64,000 bases of DNA from Marthasterias glacialis (taxonomy: Eukaryota; Echinodermata; Asteroidea; Forcipulatida; Asteriidae), in contig OU452226.1 of NCBI GenBank assembly GCA_911728455.2, positions 19,857,938-19,921,937 on the forward strand, in the 5' to 3' direction. Position 1 is the first letter of the stretch; each line of letters begins with the position of its first letter. Of this stretch, positions 37,801 through 48,100 are shown in pieces. Both the position numbers and the translations under genes were made by a program. The notes below the pieces were generated by a model. The model had not been told where the DNA came from and did no database searches. It was given only the letters and a program-made list of their open reading frames with translations.

Positions 37801-39488
37801 GCGATTATGCCCCACTCAGCATTTTGGGAGTCAACACTACACTGTATAACACACAGGGGCATTCAAAAATGGCGCAACCAAGATTATTGTGACGATGACG
37901 TCAGGTGAATTGTGTCAAAACACAGCTCTGATCCCCCAGTCTGCTGCCACCAAGAGTTGACCGTTTACCTATATGTCCAGAGCTGGTAATCATCTTCTGA
38001 ACCAGTTTGATTTTCACATATGCAGAGGGGTACGCTTTCATCCGACTTCTCAAAAACACAAAAGCCTCTTCTGTCTGTGTTCTGACAGATGACTGCGTCT
38101 TCAAACCCACAGAAGGTTTCTTGGGATTCTGCACACGAGGGATATGATTCCTCAGACCGATCTGCCGTGAAAAAAAAACCCGGATATAAACATTTTGACT
38201 AATACTCATCTTGAGGAAAATAGTGCATACCTTACAATGACAAACTCTAATGCGCTGCACAGGCATGATCGATCGCAAAATCGATAATTAACTTGAACAA
38301 TTATAAAACCACACTTTATACACAAAACAAGGCATGGAAATTACACAATAATGATGTGAGAAAACTGGCAAGAGAAATCTTATTCTAAAGTCACAGGCTG
38401 AGCGAACAACTTTCTGGGCTATCATTGGCTCTGTTTTTAGCTAATGTTTTTATCTCTTTTTATTTATTATTTTTTTTCCAAATTAAAAAAATGAATGAAT
38501 GAATGAATGAAAGCAGACGGTGAATGACTGAACTCTTGAAGAGATCCAGTGATATGTTCAGGATAACTGAGTTTGGAAACACTATACCTAATCTGTATGA
38601 TATGGGATTTTTTTAAAGGAGATCTCGTTACCTACGCACTGCTCGATCGGGCAATCTTCCATTTGGCACGCCCGTTGACAAAGAGTTGTTGGTTGCATGC
38701 CAGTCTCACATGGGGATGCTGTCTGGCTTGGACAACTGTAAAATAAAATTAAAAAAAAAAAATGAGGCGAACTTTTGAGATGCTTCAGGAACCTTTTTGG
38801 AACCGCAGCTTCGGCCTCCGGCCTGGGCTTCGTATGACTGTTTGCATCCCCTTCATGAAAGCGCGTGCTTTCTAAATAACCAACGGAGCCGAAGCCCAAG
38901 CCCAACCCGGTGTTTCGAAAAGAGCGTGTCGTGGCCGAGCGGTTTAGTACATCGGACTCAAGTTCTTTTGGTTGAGTCATCAGGATGTGGGTTTGAATCC
39001 CAGTCAGGACACTTGAGCAAGTCACTTAATAATTAATATAATCGCTTTAAATAGGAGAAGAGGCAGTTATGTTTGTCTCGCAACGGATTCGTTTACCCCT
39101 CCCTGTTCTTAGCTGTGCTGTGAGGAGACTTGCGTTTATATCTCTCCATTTCTTGTTTCTGGAAGTTGGGGCAGGTTTCTGTCCCTTCAAAAAGTAGCCC
39201 ACACCTCGAGTGGCCTTTTTAGGCCTGGTGATGGGTGAAGTGCATGAAATTATAAAATAAAACCCAAACCAAGCGCACGCAGCCTTCCCACCATGCCATG
39301 TATTTAAACACTTACCCTTGGCAGAAATGTTCTCGTATTGGATCGACAAACTCCAATGGAAATGATGATAGGACGCCCCGATCCTCCTGCGCCGAGTATG
39401 GTTCTATCGTACTCGTCAAGAACAACAACACCATAATTAAAACACCGCGACGAGGTAAAACGCGTACAGGCGATCTCACCTCCTCCAT
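34860..39488 (-). CDS. receptor C: 14-Cys type I membrane protein with twin GYEVA repeats
   Basis: Exons are 39488-39316, 38735-38632, 38161-37969, 36871-36626, 36056-36013 and 35461-34860. The total is 1362 nt (453 residues), with the family phases 2,1,2,2,1. The signal core is VLIMVLLFLTST. The ectodomain has 14 Cys. Exon 2 shows the LCxxxC pattern, and exon 3 ends its Cys module with a CxC. A Gly/Thr/Pro stalk leads to the helix at about 198-224 (VNIAVPLLSSVLFVVLVVLL). The tail opens with the shared PLVPG box and holds HEYSEV and two near-identical units around GYEVAVIAPP and GYEVAVVATP. It ends YDHFDR and, at the C terminus, DYQHLVKA. The ATG has G at -3 and G at +4. Docking of SH2 proteins is inferred. 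No enzyme domain is present. Confidence 0.88.
37300..37575. repeat. GAGGGCGC inverted-repeat MITE, copy 4 (opposite orientation)
   Basis: It begins AATAGGCCGTATTGTTGTGA then CAGCAAGAGGGCGC, and its right end in reverse complement is TTAGGCCTTATTTTTCACTG then TAAGAGGGC. It is reversed relative to copies 1-3. It lies in intron 3 of receptor C. Confidence 0.7.
37775..37918. repeat. TATTGACCC-type MITE, copy 2
   Basis: It shares ACATCACACGCGGCGATTAT-like left sequence and GCAACCAAGATTATTGTGAC then GATGACGTCAGG on the right with copy 1. The left terminus has eroded. It lies in intron 3 of receptor C. Confidence 0.55.
38785..38930. repeat. CpG-rich foldback repeat, copy 3
   Basis: It shares the arms (GGAACCGCAGCTTCGGCCTC and, on the right, CCGAAGCCCAAGCCCAACCC) and the centre CATGAAAGCGCGTGCTTTCT with the copies at 13.7 and 16.0 kb. 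It directly abuts the SINE that follows. It lies in intron 1 of receptor C. Confidence 0.65.
38931..39265 (+). mobile_element. tRNA-Leu-derived SINE, copy 2
   Basis: The head GTGGCCGAGCGGTTTAGTAC, then GGACTCAAGTTCTTTTGG, a long variable arm and GGTTTGAATCCCAG, resembles tRNA-Leu with anticodon CAA. The body matches the copy at 21594-21890, including TATGTTTGTCTCGCAACGGA and TTACCCCTCCCTGTTCTTAG. It lies in intron 1 of receptor C. Confidence 0.85.
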
Positions 39489-39667
39489 TGCAACACGTCT
39501 TTGAATCCAAATATCCTGCTTTGGGCTCCGGAAAGTTATAAAATATCTTCCGATCGTAATTGCGATTCTGCTGGCTTGTAGTCTATTCTCTGGTCTGAAA
39601 TGCGATTTTTTTGCAAAGCTGGCTTGTAATCTGAAGAACGTTGATTTGTAAGAAGTTGTCACTGGTC

Positions 39668-39673
39668 TTTATA
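39668..39673 (-). promoter_or_regulatory. candidate TATA box of receptor C
   Basis: The minus strand reads AAATATAAAGACC, 180 nt upstream of the receptor C start codon. This would put a start site near 39640 and a leader of about 150 nt. It rests on this one motif alone. Confidence 0.3.
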
Positions 39674-39937
39674 TTTGACACAGTTTTAGGTTACAAAGAT
39701 GGCAGACAACCCGGAAGAAGAAGGTCACTTTATAAACGCACATCCCTCTATACAAAGGCTGTGTTGTGTGTCTTATGTGCCGTCCGTAACACAGGATTGT
39801 ATTTACCGTAACACCATACAGGAGACACCCGGAGTTTTCCCTGCAGAATACAATGGAGATGCACGGCAAACCCGAATACTCAACAACATCTTTCGTCTCG
39901 CTTTACTGGGTGCATTGTTGCAGGGCAAGACAGAGCT

Positions 39938-40422
39938 CTAGACTGGTTCCCGGTCCCTGCATCGTTTTCGTTCTGACTGTATATTATAGGGACCGGTAGC
40001 GGGTAATGAAAAGTAGCGTATACCTGGCAGATTTCTGCCAGGTATGTGCTAATTAGAGTTAGCATATTATGTCTACGTAATCCCATAATGCAATGCGGCC
40101 TTTACACAAAACAAAACGGACACGTAATCTCAGAATCTCCCATCGTGCAGCCTAACGCTAGTCAAGATGTTCTTAGCTTGAATTTTGACGTTGAAGGGTG
40201 GTTCACTAGATCCTGGTGAAGGGTTACGATACACACGTGTGCCAGTGTCAAACAACAACATGCACACGTCACGAGCATAGCCAACGTCATCTCTTAAACT
40301 AGAAAAGTACTACTGCGCCCACGCGATCGAGGACCAATCAAAAGCGTCACTCGCTAGTAACTATACCGGTGTCCCTATATACAGTAAGAAGAGAACGATG
40401 TAGGGACCGGGAACCAGTCTAG
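39938..40422. mobile_element. complete hAT-like MITE, 485 bp
   Basis: The left terminus is CTAGACTGGTTCCCGGTCCC. The right terminus in reverse complement is identical over these bases and continues with TACATCG against TGCATCG. A perfect 8 bp duplication ACAGAGCT flanks it (39930-39937 and 40423-40430). There is no transposase frame. An internal hairpin CCTGGCAGATTTCTGCCAGG is conserved in the copy at 61.3 kb. Confidence 0.92.
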
Positions 40423-41599
40423 ACAGAGCTGTTTGAGATTTCTCCGTAAGGACGAGTTGGAAGAGGTCACCCTTGTTTGATAGTACATTTTCATGTACAT
40501 GAGAAACATCCTCGGACGTTAAAGGCATGGGATACCTTTGGTATTTGGACCCGGTGTGGAAGGAGATTCTGTCCGAGCATACGGCGAATTGTGTACCAAC
40601 TCCTTCCGATAGCGCCCTCTTTTGAATAAACTCCTCCAGCCCACGTTAATAGACCTTTATCATGCTGCCACCATCTTGGTCATGTTCTCTGTATCCAATA
40701 ACAGTAATAGATGCTAATTCTCATTGTACAAAAAGGAACCAGACTATTTGCCCTTCCAGCCTCGGTTTGGTTACATTGGTTTGAATGGGAGAAAATCAAG
40801 ATGGCCGCACCATGATAAAGGTCTATTTACCGTATGGTGGACACATTACCCGGAGGACAGAATACCCAATGACACCGGACGTTTGGTCCAATCCTATACA
40901 ATTAGATGTGTTCCACAAAACTAACCAGTGAACACTTTGTTTCAAAAGAGGGTAGCGTTTGTGAGATATCTGCGAAAATCTGCAGCAGTGATTTTCACGC
41001 AGAAGGATCCGAACATGCTGAAACTGCATGTTTTTCAGAACCTGAGAAACAAATCAATGCATCGATCGTATCTCAGATTCAAGGTTTGGGGCAGAAAACT
41101 ATCTCTTTCTCTAAAACCACATTACTTTAAAAGTAAGTGTTTCTCGTAGTGTTTTATAGTATCAACAGCTCTACAGGCGTGTTACCAAGTAAGCTTTTGT
41201 CGTCATTTAGTTGTGGAGTAATTCCCAAAGGTCAGCCTATACCCTGCCTCGAAGGAAAACGTACTTTTCTTAATAACGTTTCTCATTTCTATTAGAATGT
41301 TTTTTTGTCCTTTTGTGTTTTTTAAATGATGTATAAAAAGGCAAGGACAAACAAAGAAGGGATTAAAAAACTATTTATCTTTGTCAAGATACCCGGCTTA
41401 CGGTATTATCTCCTTTGTATGGTGGCTCTGAAGGGACATCGCACTTTATGTATATTTACGGAAATATTCTGTATTATTTCTCGCTTGAATTGCGTGGAAG
41501 ATACACAAAGATAACTACACGCCGGGTTCTATTTCAATGAACCATGATGCGTACGAAGCCAAACCACGGTCAACAACCATGCATAGGGACACTATACAA

Positions 41600-42050
41600 T
41601 ATTATGCAAACAACAACCCTGTAATGTTGTACATGTAGGCCTGGTTGTGACGTTACATGTGACGCCACGACCATGTATTCTTAGTAATTGTACATGAACA
41701 TGATTGTGACATTACAACAATGAAGCCATACCAGCCATGCCTTTAGTTGTACATGATAATGACATTACACGTGAAGCCACGGCAACCAGACATTATTAGT
41801 TGCACATGAACATGGCTGTGACAATAATATCATGTATGGAGCCACAACAACCGAACATTGTTTTGTTGTACATGAACATGGCTGTGGCATAACAGCATCT
41901 ATGGAGCCACAACAACCATGTATTGTCAATTGTGAGATAGAGCTACAATGGTTGTACATCCACACGATCGGATCGTGACATTACATGAAGCCACAAGACA
42001 ACCATGCGTTTGTAGTTGTACGTGAACGCGGCGGTTCGTTGTGACATAGC
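41600..42050. repeat. minisatellite, period about 60 bp
   Basis: About six diverged units are built from GTTGTACATGAACATGGCTG, TGACATTAC and ATGAAGCCACAACAACCATG. Period and identity vary, so this is an old array. Confidence 0.75.
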
Positions 42051-42834
42051 CTTTCGCCAAAGCATTCGTGACTTTACAGCTGTGTAGCCGCCAAGCGACT
42101 GGAACTGGATACTACATGCACGAGTGCGCGAGGGGGCAGGCTGACTTGTTCTCAGAAACTTTTCAGATATAAATCACGAGCTTCCGAAACGGGAAGTACA
42201 CAGGAAAACAAACCGATTTGCTGCATAGGTAATAATAGACCATTGGCGGTTCTGTACAGCTTTACAAAAACGTGATGTTTGCTTCCTCAACAATTTATTA
42301 AAGACCTTAACAAAGCATGTATATGGTGGTTTACATTGATCATGTTATTGAACTAGCAGTTAGCAGAAGCCTGTAGAGAAAATATTACAATATCATATTA
42401 AAGGGGCCGTAGCGTCATGATTAGAGCAGGCCTCTGGCTGTGCATGGAAAGATAAACTCTCACCCAGATATTGCATACGCGCACCCTCGCGGTTGAATCA
42501 CAAAGGAGATCATTGGTGCCGTCTTTGTCAAACCGTGATGTGACCCCGCCGGTGTGCACGCTCGCATAGTAACTGGGTTTTTCCATTTACTGCTATAAAA
42601 TCATGACGACACATCCCCTTTAAGCATTCTAAAGGTTTAGTACTTTATATTACACATTTTGAATAATAGTGTTATTTAGTAGACAAATGTTTGTATTTTA
42701 CGTCAGAAATGAGTTTTGGGCAGGGTCACACAATTTGGCTGCAATGTAATCACTAAGCTTTCTATCCAATCATTTTCTACACTCGTTATTTCCATTGTTT
42801 AAGTATTAGACCCAAAACTCTTTTTGGGGGTGAA

Positions 42835-42965
42835 CAAAGCAAAATTGACTGGAGTGGGATTTGAACCTACTACCACCGGTTTAACGTACCGACGCTCTAC
42901 CAACTGAGCCATCCAGCCCTAATGTTGGCGGTCTTCCTATTTTGTCAATATCTTTGTTGGGGGAG
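42835..42965 (-). mobile_element. tRNA-derived SINE (family 2)
   Basis: The minus strand reads GGGCTGGATGGCTCAGTTGG then TAGAGCGTCGGTACG (A box) and AGGTTCAAATCCCACT (B box). It is preceded by CAAAATAGGAAGACCGCCAA, which is shared with the copy at 50535-50655. The tRNA-like fold is good, but the same flanks in both copies mark it as a SINE and not a tRNA gene. Confidence 0.75.
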
Positions 42966-43094
42966 GGGGGGGGGGGGGGGAGGTTGCCAACAATCTATTA
43001 CAATTATTTAGCTTTAACCATCAATATTTTTTACACATATCATTTTTCTTTGTATTCTTGAGTTGTTTATATTCTATTTTGAAGGTTAACAACC

Positions 43095-44125
43095 CCCAAT
43101 TTAAAGGTAAAATGTGGGATTTATAAAGCCGATAGTGCAATGTTCTTACTTTGTGTCATTCAATTTACACAATACTGGGTTCAATCCGTCGTCCGAGTCA
43201 GGAGAAAATACTGAAAAGCCGCGGACACTATTCAGCATGTTAAACACAATGGCCTGAATTTCGACTGTCACAACCCGGAATTAAAATGGGGGTCTTCAAA
43301 TTCTACTTTCTCGACTTTGATAGTATTTCAGACAGAAATATTTCTATTGAAGATTGGTACGACCTTCATAATCAGTAAGCTTTCAGACTGATATTATGAA
43401 ATTGGATGAATACCAATCCTGAAATGTACCCCAAAGTTTGATTGCTTTTTTTAAATAGCTTGTTGTTACTTATATTGATATATATATTTACCTTACACGT
43501 ATGATTGTACAATTTTCTTTTAAACTTCTAACATTGCAACCTTCCATGAAAGCAGATCTTTAACTGAGAAGGCTACCATTTCAAATTAAACGACAAATTA
43601 AATAGAAATGAAACTAAAAACAAATTCAATAGGGGCTATCGCTAGTGTAAAGGATTCAAAAGCATCGGCCCACCAAAATTACTGCTTATATAATTAGAGC
43701 ATTCATAATTATACAGTTCAAAATGGCGCAAAGTTTTATATTAATTTGTCTAGAATTTTCAGTATATTAGTAAATTAAATTGCATTAACATTAATAATTC
43801 AATGAACACGTTGCATGAGCTATAATCAACCTTACAGATTGTCTTTGACATTATTTTTACACGCAGTCAATCAATTGTGGGGGGGGGGGAGCATAATGGA
43901 AAAATACATGCGTGGTTTATAATAGAAACTGAAATCGAAAGATGGTCCAGCTGCCGCTAGACATGACGTCATATTTACAAGACTGCAAAATCATCAATTA
44001 ATTCACTTAACACTACGCCATGACCTAATATCGAAAGTATTATGTACAACGGGGTTTGTGGGAACAGGAAGTCTGTGTTTGTCAGCATTATTATTCATGT
44101 AAACAGCGGAACGCGGTAGTTTCTT
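43095..44125. repeat. spacer block shared with the region next to receptor E (D-side copy)
   Basis: Patches match 53.46-54.21 kb in the same order, apart from one repeated block. Examples are GCAATGTTCTTACTTTGTGT, TCAATCCGTCGTCCGAGTCA, TATTTCAGACAGAAATATTT, AGTAAGCTTTCA and AATATCGAAAGTATTATGTA. The block lies downstream of receptor D as the other lies downstream of receptor E, so it was probably copied along with the gene. The D-side copy contains an extra AT-rich stretch and a G run. Confidence 0.75.
43949..43982. promoter_or_regulatory. TGACGTCA-containing conserved block, copy 1
   Basis: The core TGACGTCATATTTACAA is preceded by CAGCTGCCGC. Two further copies occur at 53457-53488 and 53735-53768. 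TGACGTCA is the perfect CRE/ATF palindrome. A regulatory role is inferred from the motif and its retention. Confidence 0.4.
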
Positions 44126-44451
44126 TTCTAAAACTGTAAAGTGTTGTTAGTATTTACTAATGATGAAATAACTATTCATAAAAATGTTTTTTTTTAAATC
44201 TCTTGTGAGAGTTCAGAAATAGTCTTCCTGAGTTGGTGATGTAGAAGACAGGCAAGCAAGTCCCCGTGCACACAATGATTTTACACACATGGTTGCCACC
44301 AGCCTGTAACATCCATTTTTACTTACACCATGAAAGCTTCAAGTCTTAGTTTTGTTTGATAAATGTATTTCAACGTGTGGAACTTTCCGTAAGGGTATGT
44401 ATTCTGACCTTTAATTTATACATCACAGAGTCAGGGGACCCTTACTGATGG

Positions 44452-44915
44452 TATGACCCCCTGACGTCACACGTGGCTACTGTCTGGCATTTTGGGGGTC
44501 AAACATAGAGTTATATAAGAACTATAGAGGGGGCACTCGCTACGTTACGCACAGAACTTCGCTGACCCACAATGGAGGAAAAATCCCCATGGGTCAGTTG
44601 CATATACGAATGTCCACTTCTAAAATGTTTGCTGGGTAAACTGATGAAATGACCAATGTAATATGATTGGTCAGCACCAATCTCTCCATGGTCAAACATC
44701 CTTGTTGTCGGTCTGTGTCGCATCGTTTTGTACGCCCTCTATATTTCTTTTGTTTAACTCTATGGGGTCAAGCTGTGGTACATGTGAATAAGGTATGATT
44801 CGTCTCTAACAAAATGTACTTTGCACGGGATGAACACACGCCGGGAAACTGACTTTCAAAATGTCGCAACTAAGATATTCATCCTGGGTGGTGAGGTCAG
44901 GTGAATCGGGTTGAT
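44452..44915. repeat. TATTGACCC-type MITE, copy 3, interrupted
   Basis: The left part (TATGACCCCCTGACGTCACA) and the right part (GTGAGGTCAGGTGAATCGGG then TTGATA) match copies 1 and 2. They are separated by the younger MITE at 44504-44764. Confidence 0.6.
44504..44764. mobile_element. hAT-like MITE (CATxGAGTTA ends), copy 2, nested
   Basis: The left end is CATAGAGTTATATAAGAACT. The right end in reverse complement is CATAGAGTTAAACAAAAGAA. The flanking 8 bp duplication is GGGTCAAA / GGGTCAAG (one mismatch). The body matches 29231-29484 (for example TACGAATGTCCACTT and TGTCGCATSGTTTTGTACGC). It is 261 bp long. Confidence 0.85.
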
Positions 44916-45145
44916 ACAATAATACTATTATGTTTTTATGGCGCACAACCATTCAAAACCAATCCAGGTTGTTTAAGCTTAGTTAGTTAATTAACTCAGT
45001 TAACAACACCCGCATCAATTCAAAGTTTAAACCAGGTACTCTATTAAAATTTGAACAAAATGACGAACTTGTTTTCTGTACCAGTATTTTGTGAGATTTT
45101 TTCCCCGGATTTTCCCCAGATTTGTATTTTATTTGTTATGAGAGT

Positions 45146-48100
45146 TTATGTGACTAATTCTGGAGACTCTACTTGTTTTTTCACCAATTGTTGGTAGTCG
45201 TCAACGTCTGTGGTTGATAGGGCGCCCTTCTTCGGTTTTGTACCGCTCTTTCTGTCCAAGTGGTCATAGGGGGACGTGACATCACTGTCGGCTGCCAAAC
45301 TAGACTCCGGGATTATAGGAATCTCGTATTCGGAGAGCTTATTTTGAGATTTGGGTTCCGCGGTTTGGATCAATGGGGTGTAGGTATCCTCGTCACCGCT
45401 TATGGATTGTGCCCCTGTCGGCGAGGTTGCATTATGACTTTCTGAAGTGGGTATCTTTGCATCTTCGTATCCAGATTGCTCCACATGGGACTTTGGTTCT
45501 GCAGATAGGATCAGTGGAAAGTAAGTACCGGCGTCTCCATTGGAGAGACCCTCGGTCGGTGAGACGATCGGGGACGTCACTTTCGATGACGTTGGTGACG
45601 CAGCAACCTCGTTTCCAAATTGTTCAGCTCGTGACGTTGGGTCTCCAGCTTGCACCAATGGAGTATATACCGTTTCGATGGCCTCTTTCGACTGAACCCC
45701 TGTTGGCGAGTCGGTCACCTCGCCTTCATCCGCGTGTCCTCCTCCATTTTCGTTTCTCGTTTCACTCTCCCCATCGACCCCGTTGAGCACAAAGTACGGG
45801 TGGTCTTTGGCATTGTCCGTAGCTGTGTCAAGTTCCTCGGTGGGTGTTTTTTTCCTTTGCCCGTCTAAGACATAGCGTGGGCTCCCCTCTCTGTGACTAT
45901 CTTCACCTACAGAACAGTAAGTGGTTTCAACTCTACTAGGATCTTCCATTACACCAGGATTCGCTGGTATGTGGTCGTATGCAACCGAATAATCCATGCT
46001 TGTGCCTGGTACCAGTGGTTCAGGCGGCAGTGCTCTCGTTGAGTCTATTTTGAATAATGCGAAATGATAATTAAAAACACTATATTAATATTACTGTACT
46101 TATAATAAGTACACGTTTTTGTGGTTATGTTTATTCTTTGACACAAAGCAGTTCTCGAAAGGCGATTACCTTTTCGGTTTAGATCATAGAGAAAAGACCA
46201 CCGTGGTCCTCTCTAGGGTTACATGTCATTTAAAGACATCAACAACAACAACATTAGTAATATTTTTTTTTTAAATTAGATCCACCATCAAACTTACTCC
46301 TTGCTTCCCGCTCGACATTTGACAAATCAGCAGGGTTCCTATAAAATAAAAATATCCAACAATTTTAGTAACTTCAACGGTGCTGTCGTTAGTCTTCTCT
46401 TGAAAAAATTCGATGGAGGGCCCTATGTATGCCTATACACCTACTCCAGAACTAGCTTATCATGAGCTCAACAAACGATCACGTGAGCCTGACTTCTATT
46501 TTGAACAAAACAAAGGTTAGAGGCTAGAATTCATTATAAGAAATTGTTCGTGATTGTTTAATAATAAAAGCCGATTTTTTGTGTGCAAACAGAAGTAACT
46601 AGACTTTATATAAAGATAATTTAATGAAGAATTATGTTGATTTTTATACCTTAATTTTTATTTATGTTTTTTTTCTACTTTTTCTTCTTTTTGATATATA
46701 TTTATAATTTATGTTTAGTCTCTGCATTTTCCGTAGTCTTCTCAGTTTTAGGAGGGGTTAGTTTCAACTGTTCAGTATAAGACAGAATCAGCAGTTTCTT
46801 TGATTGTTTGGCATTATTGGTGTTCTTTTTAAATTGTCATTATTATCTAATCGGAAGCTATTCTTTTTCTTTTTTCGTTTTTTTTGTTCTTTCTTTTTAT
46901 CAATTTTGTTCTTTTCTTTTAGATTTATACTTCCTCTTATCTTCTCTAAAAAAATGACCTCAACCAATTGCAAACCACTTTGATTGACCCAAGTAAGAAC
47001 GAAAAGGTGTAAGAAATATGAAAGAAACTTACCGTGGTTGCTTCATGAAGGATGGCAGTCTTCTCTTTCTTATTAGAAGACAGAGTATCACGGCACCGAT
47101 GATCACAAAGAGGAGTAGAAGAGCAAACAGAGACCCAAAAACAATACCTACTACGTTGGTTGGTTGATTAGCTGCAGAGCCGCGTGTTGCATCAGCTTGT
47201 GCTCTAGCGACTTGTGATGTGGTGGCTAATTGTGCTGCAGTGGCTTTTGCTGTAGTGGCCTGTGCTGTGCTGGCTTGTACTTCAGCGCAGCTACACGTAT
47301 ATCAGAAACAACAACACGCCATTTATAAGAAGAAACGTCTAAAATTACTCTACCTGTTCTATAGCCTTTAATTAAACCTTTCAAAACGGCTGCTCTTAAA
47401 AAGTACCTTGACCGGAATAACAAAATGAACACCGGTTTGATCTTGAAAGTTGAGTCTGCCCACTGTGCCCTTGAGGCTCCGGTTTGTTTACACTGACTGA
47501 TTGGAACGATAGTGAAACAAGTTGGTCGCAGAACTTGGTGGCAACTTTCTATTGAACACTCTCATGGGCGGATCCAGGGACGGGGGCTGACATAATCAAA
47601 GGACAAAAATTACAAGGCACAGCGAGGGGACAATGAGGGTAAACTAGTGGGATTGGAGGATACCTGGCCATTTGTATCTGAGTCTGTTCCCCCTCTCCCC
47701 CTCTATCCCCTCTCTCTCTATCTGTTTTAACGAAGGGGTCGGGGTACAGACCCCTTAGCCCCCCGGATCCACCAAAGATTCTTGCTCAGTAAGGCTCGTT
47801 ATAAAACGTTAATCATTTGTAATTCACGGCAGTTTGTCTTGTAAGACTGGGGAGTGAATCAGCACATTACATTGCTGACTTGTATCATTATTATTTCGTG
47901 CCACCTACGTGCAGGCTGTTTTATAATATTCCACCAATAGACCGATCCATTATAAGCCCTGCCCTTGCTGCATTGACCAATCAATATTTGAATTAAATCG
48001 AACAGTGCATAAAACAAATTGTCGGACACTTCAAATATAAATTATGTTTCCGGCTCTGTTGCTCTTCTATTGGTCACTGGAACCACTCGAAAATCTAAAG

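Larger units (their letters stand above)
39489..45145. other. spacer between receptors C and D
   Basis: The spacer contains the receptor C promoter side, a complete hAT-like MITE, a 60 bp-period minisatellite, a SINE, the block shared with the E-side spacer, and a nested pair of MITEs. No gene is seen. Confidence 0.55.

Noticed and set aside
42840-42920. Possible tRNA gene on the minus strand
   Set aside because: The cloverleaf is plausible, but identical non-tRNA flanks recur at 50.5 kb, so it is a SINE head.
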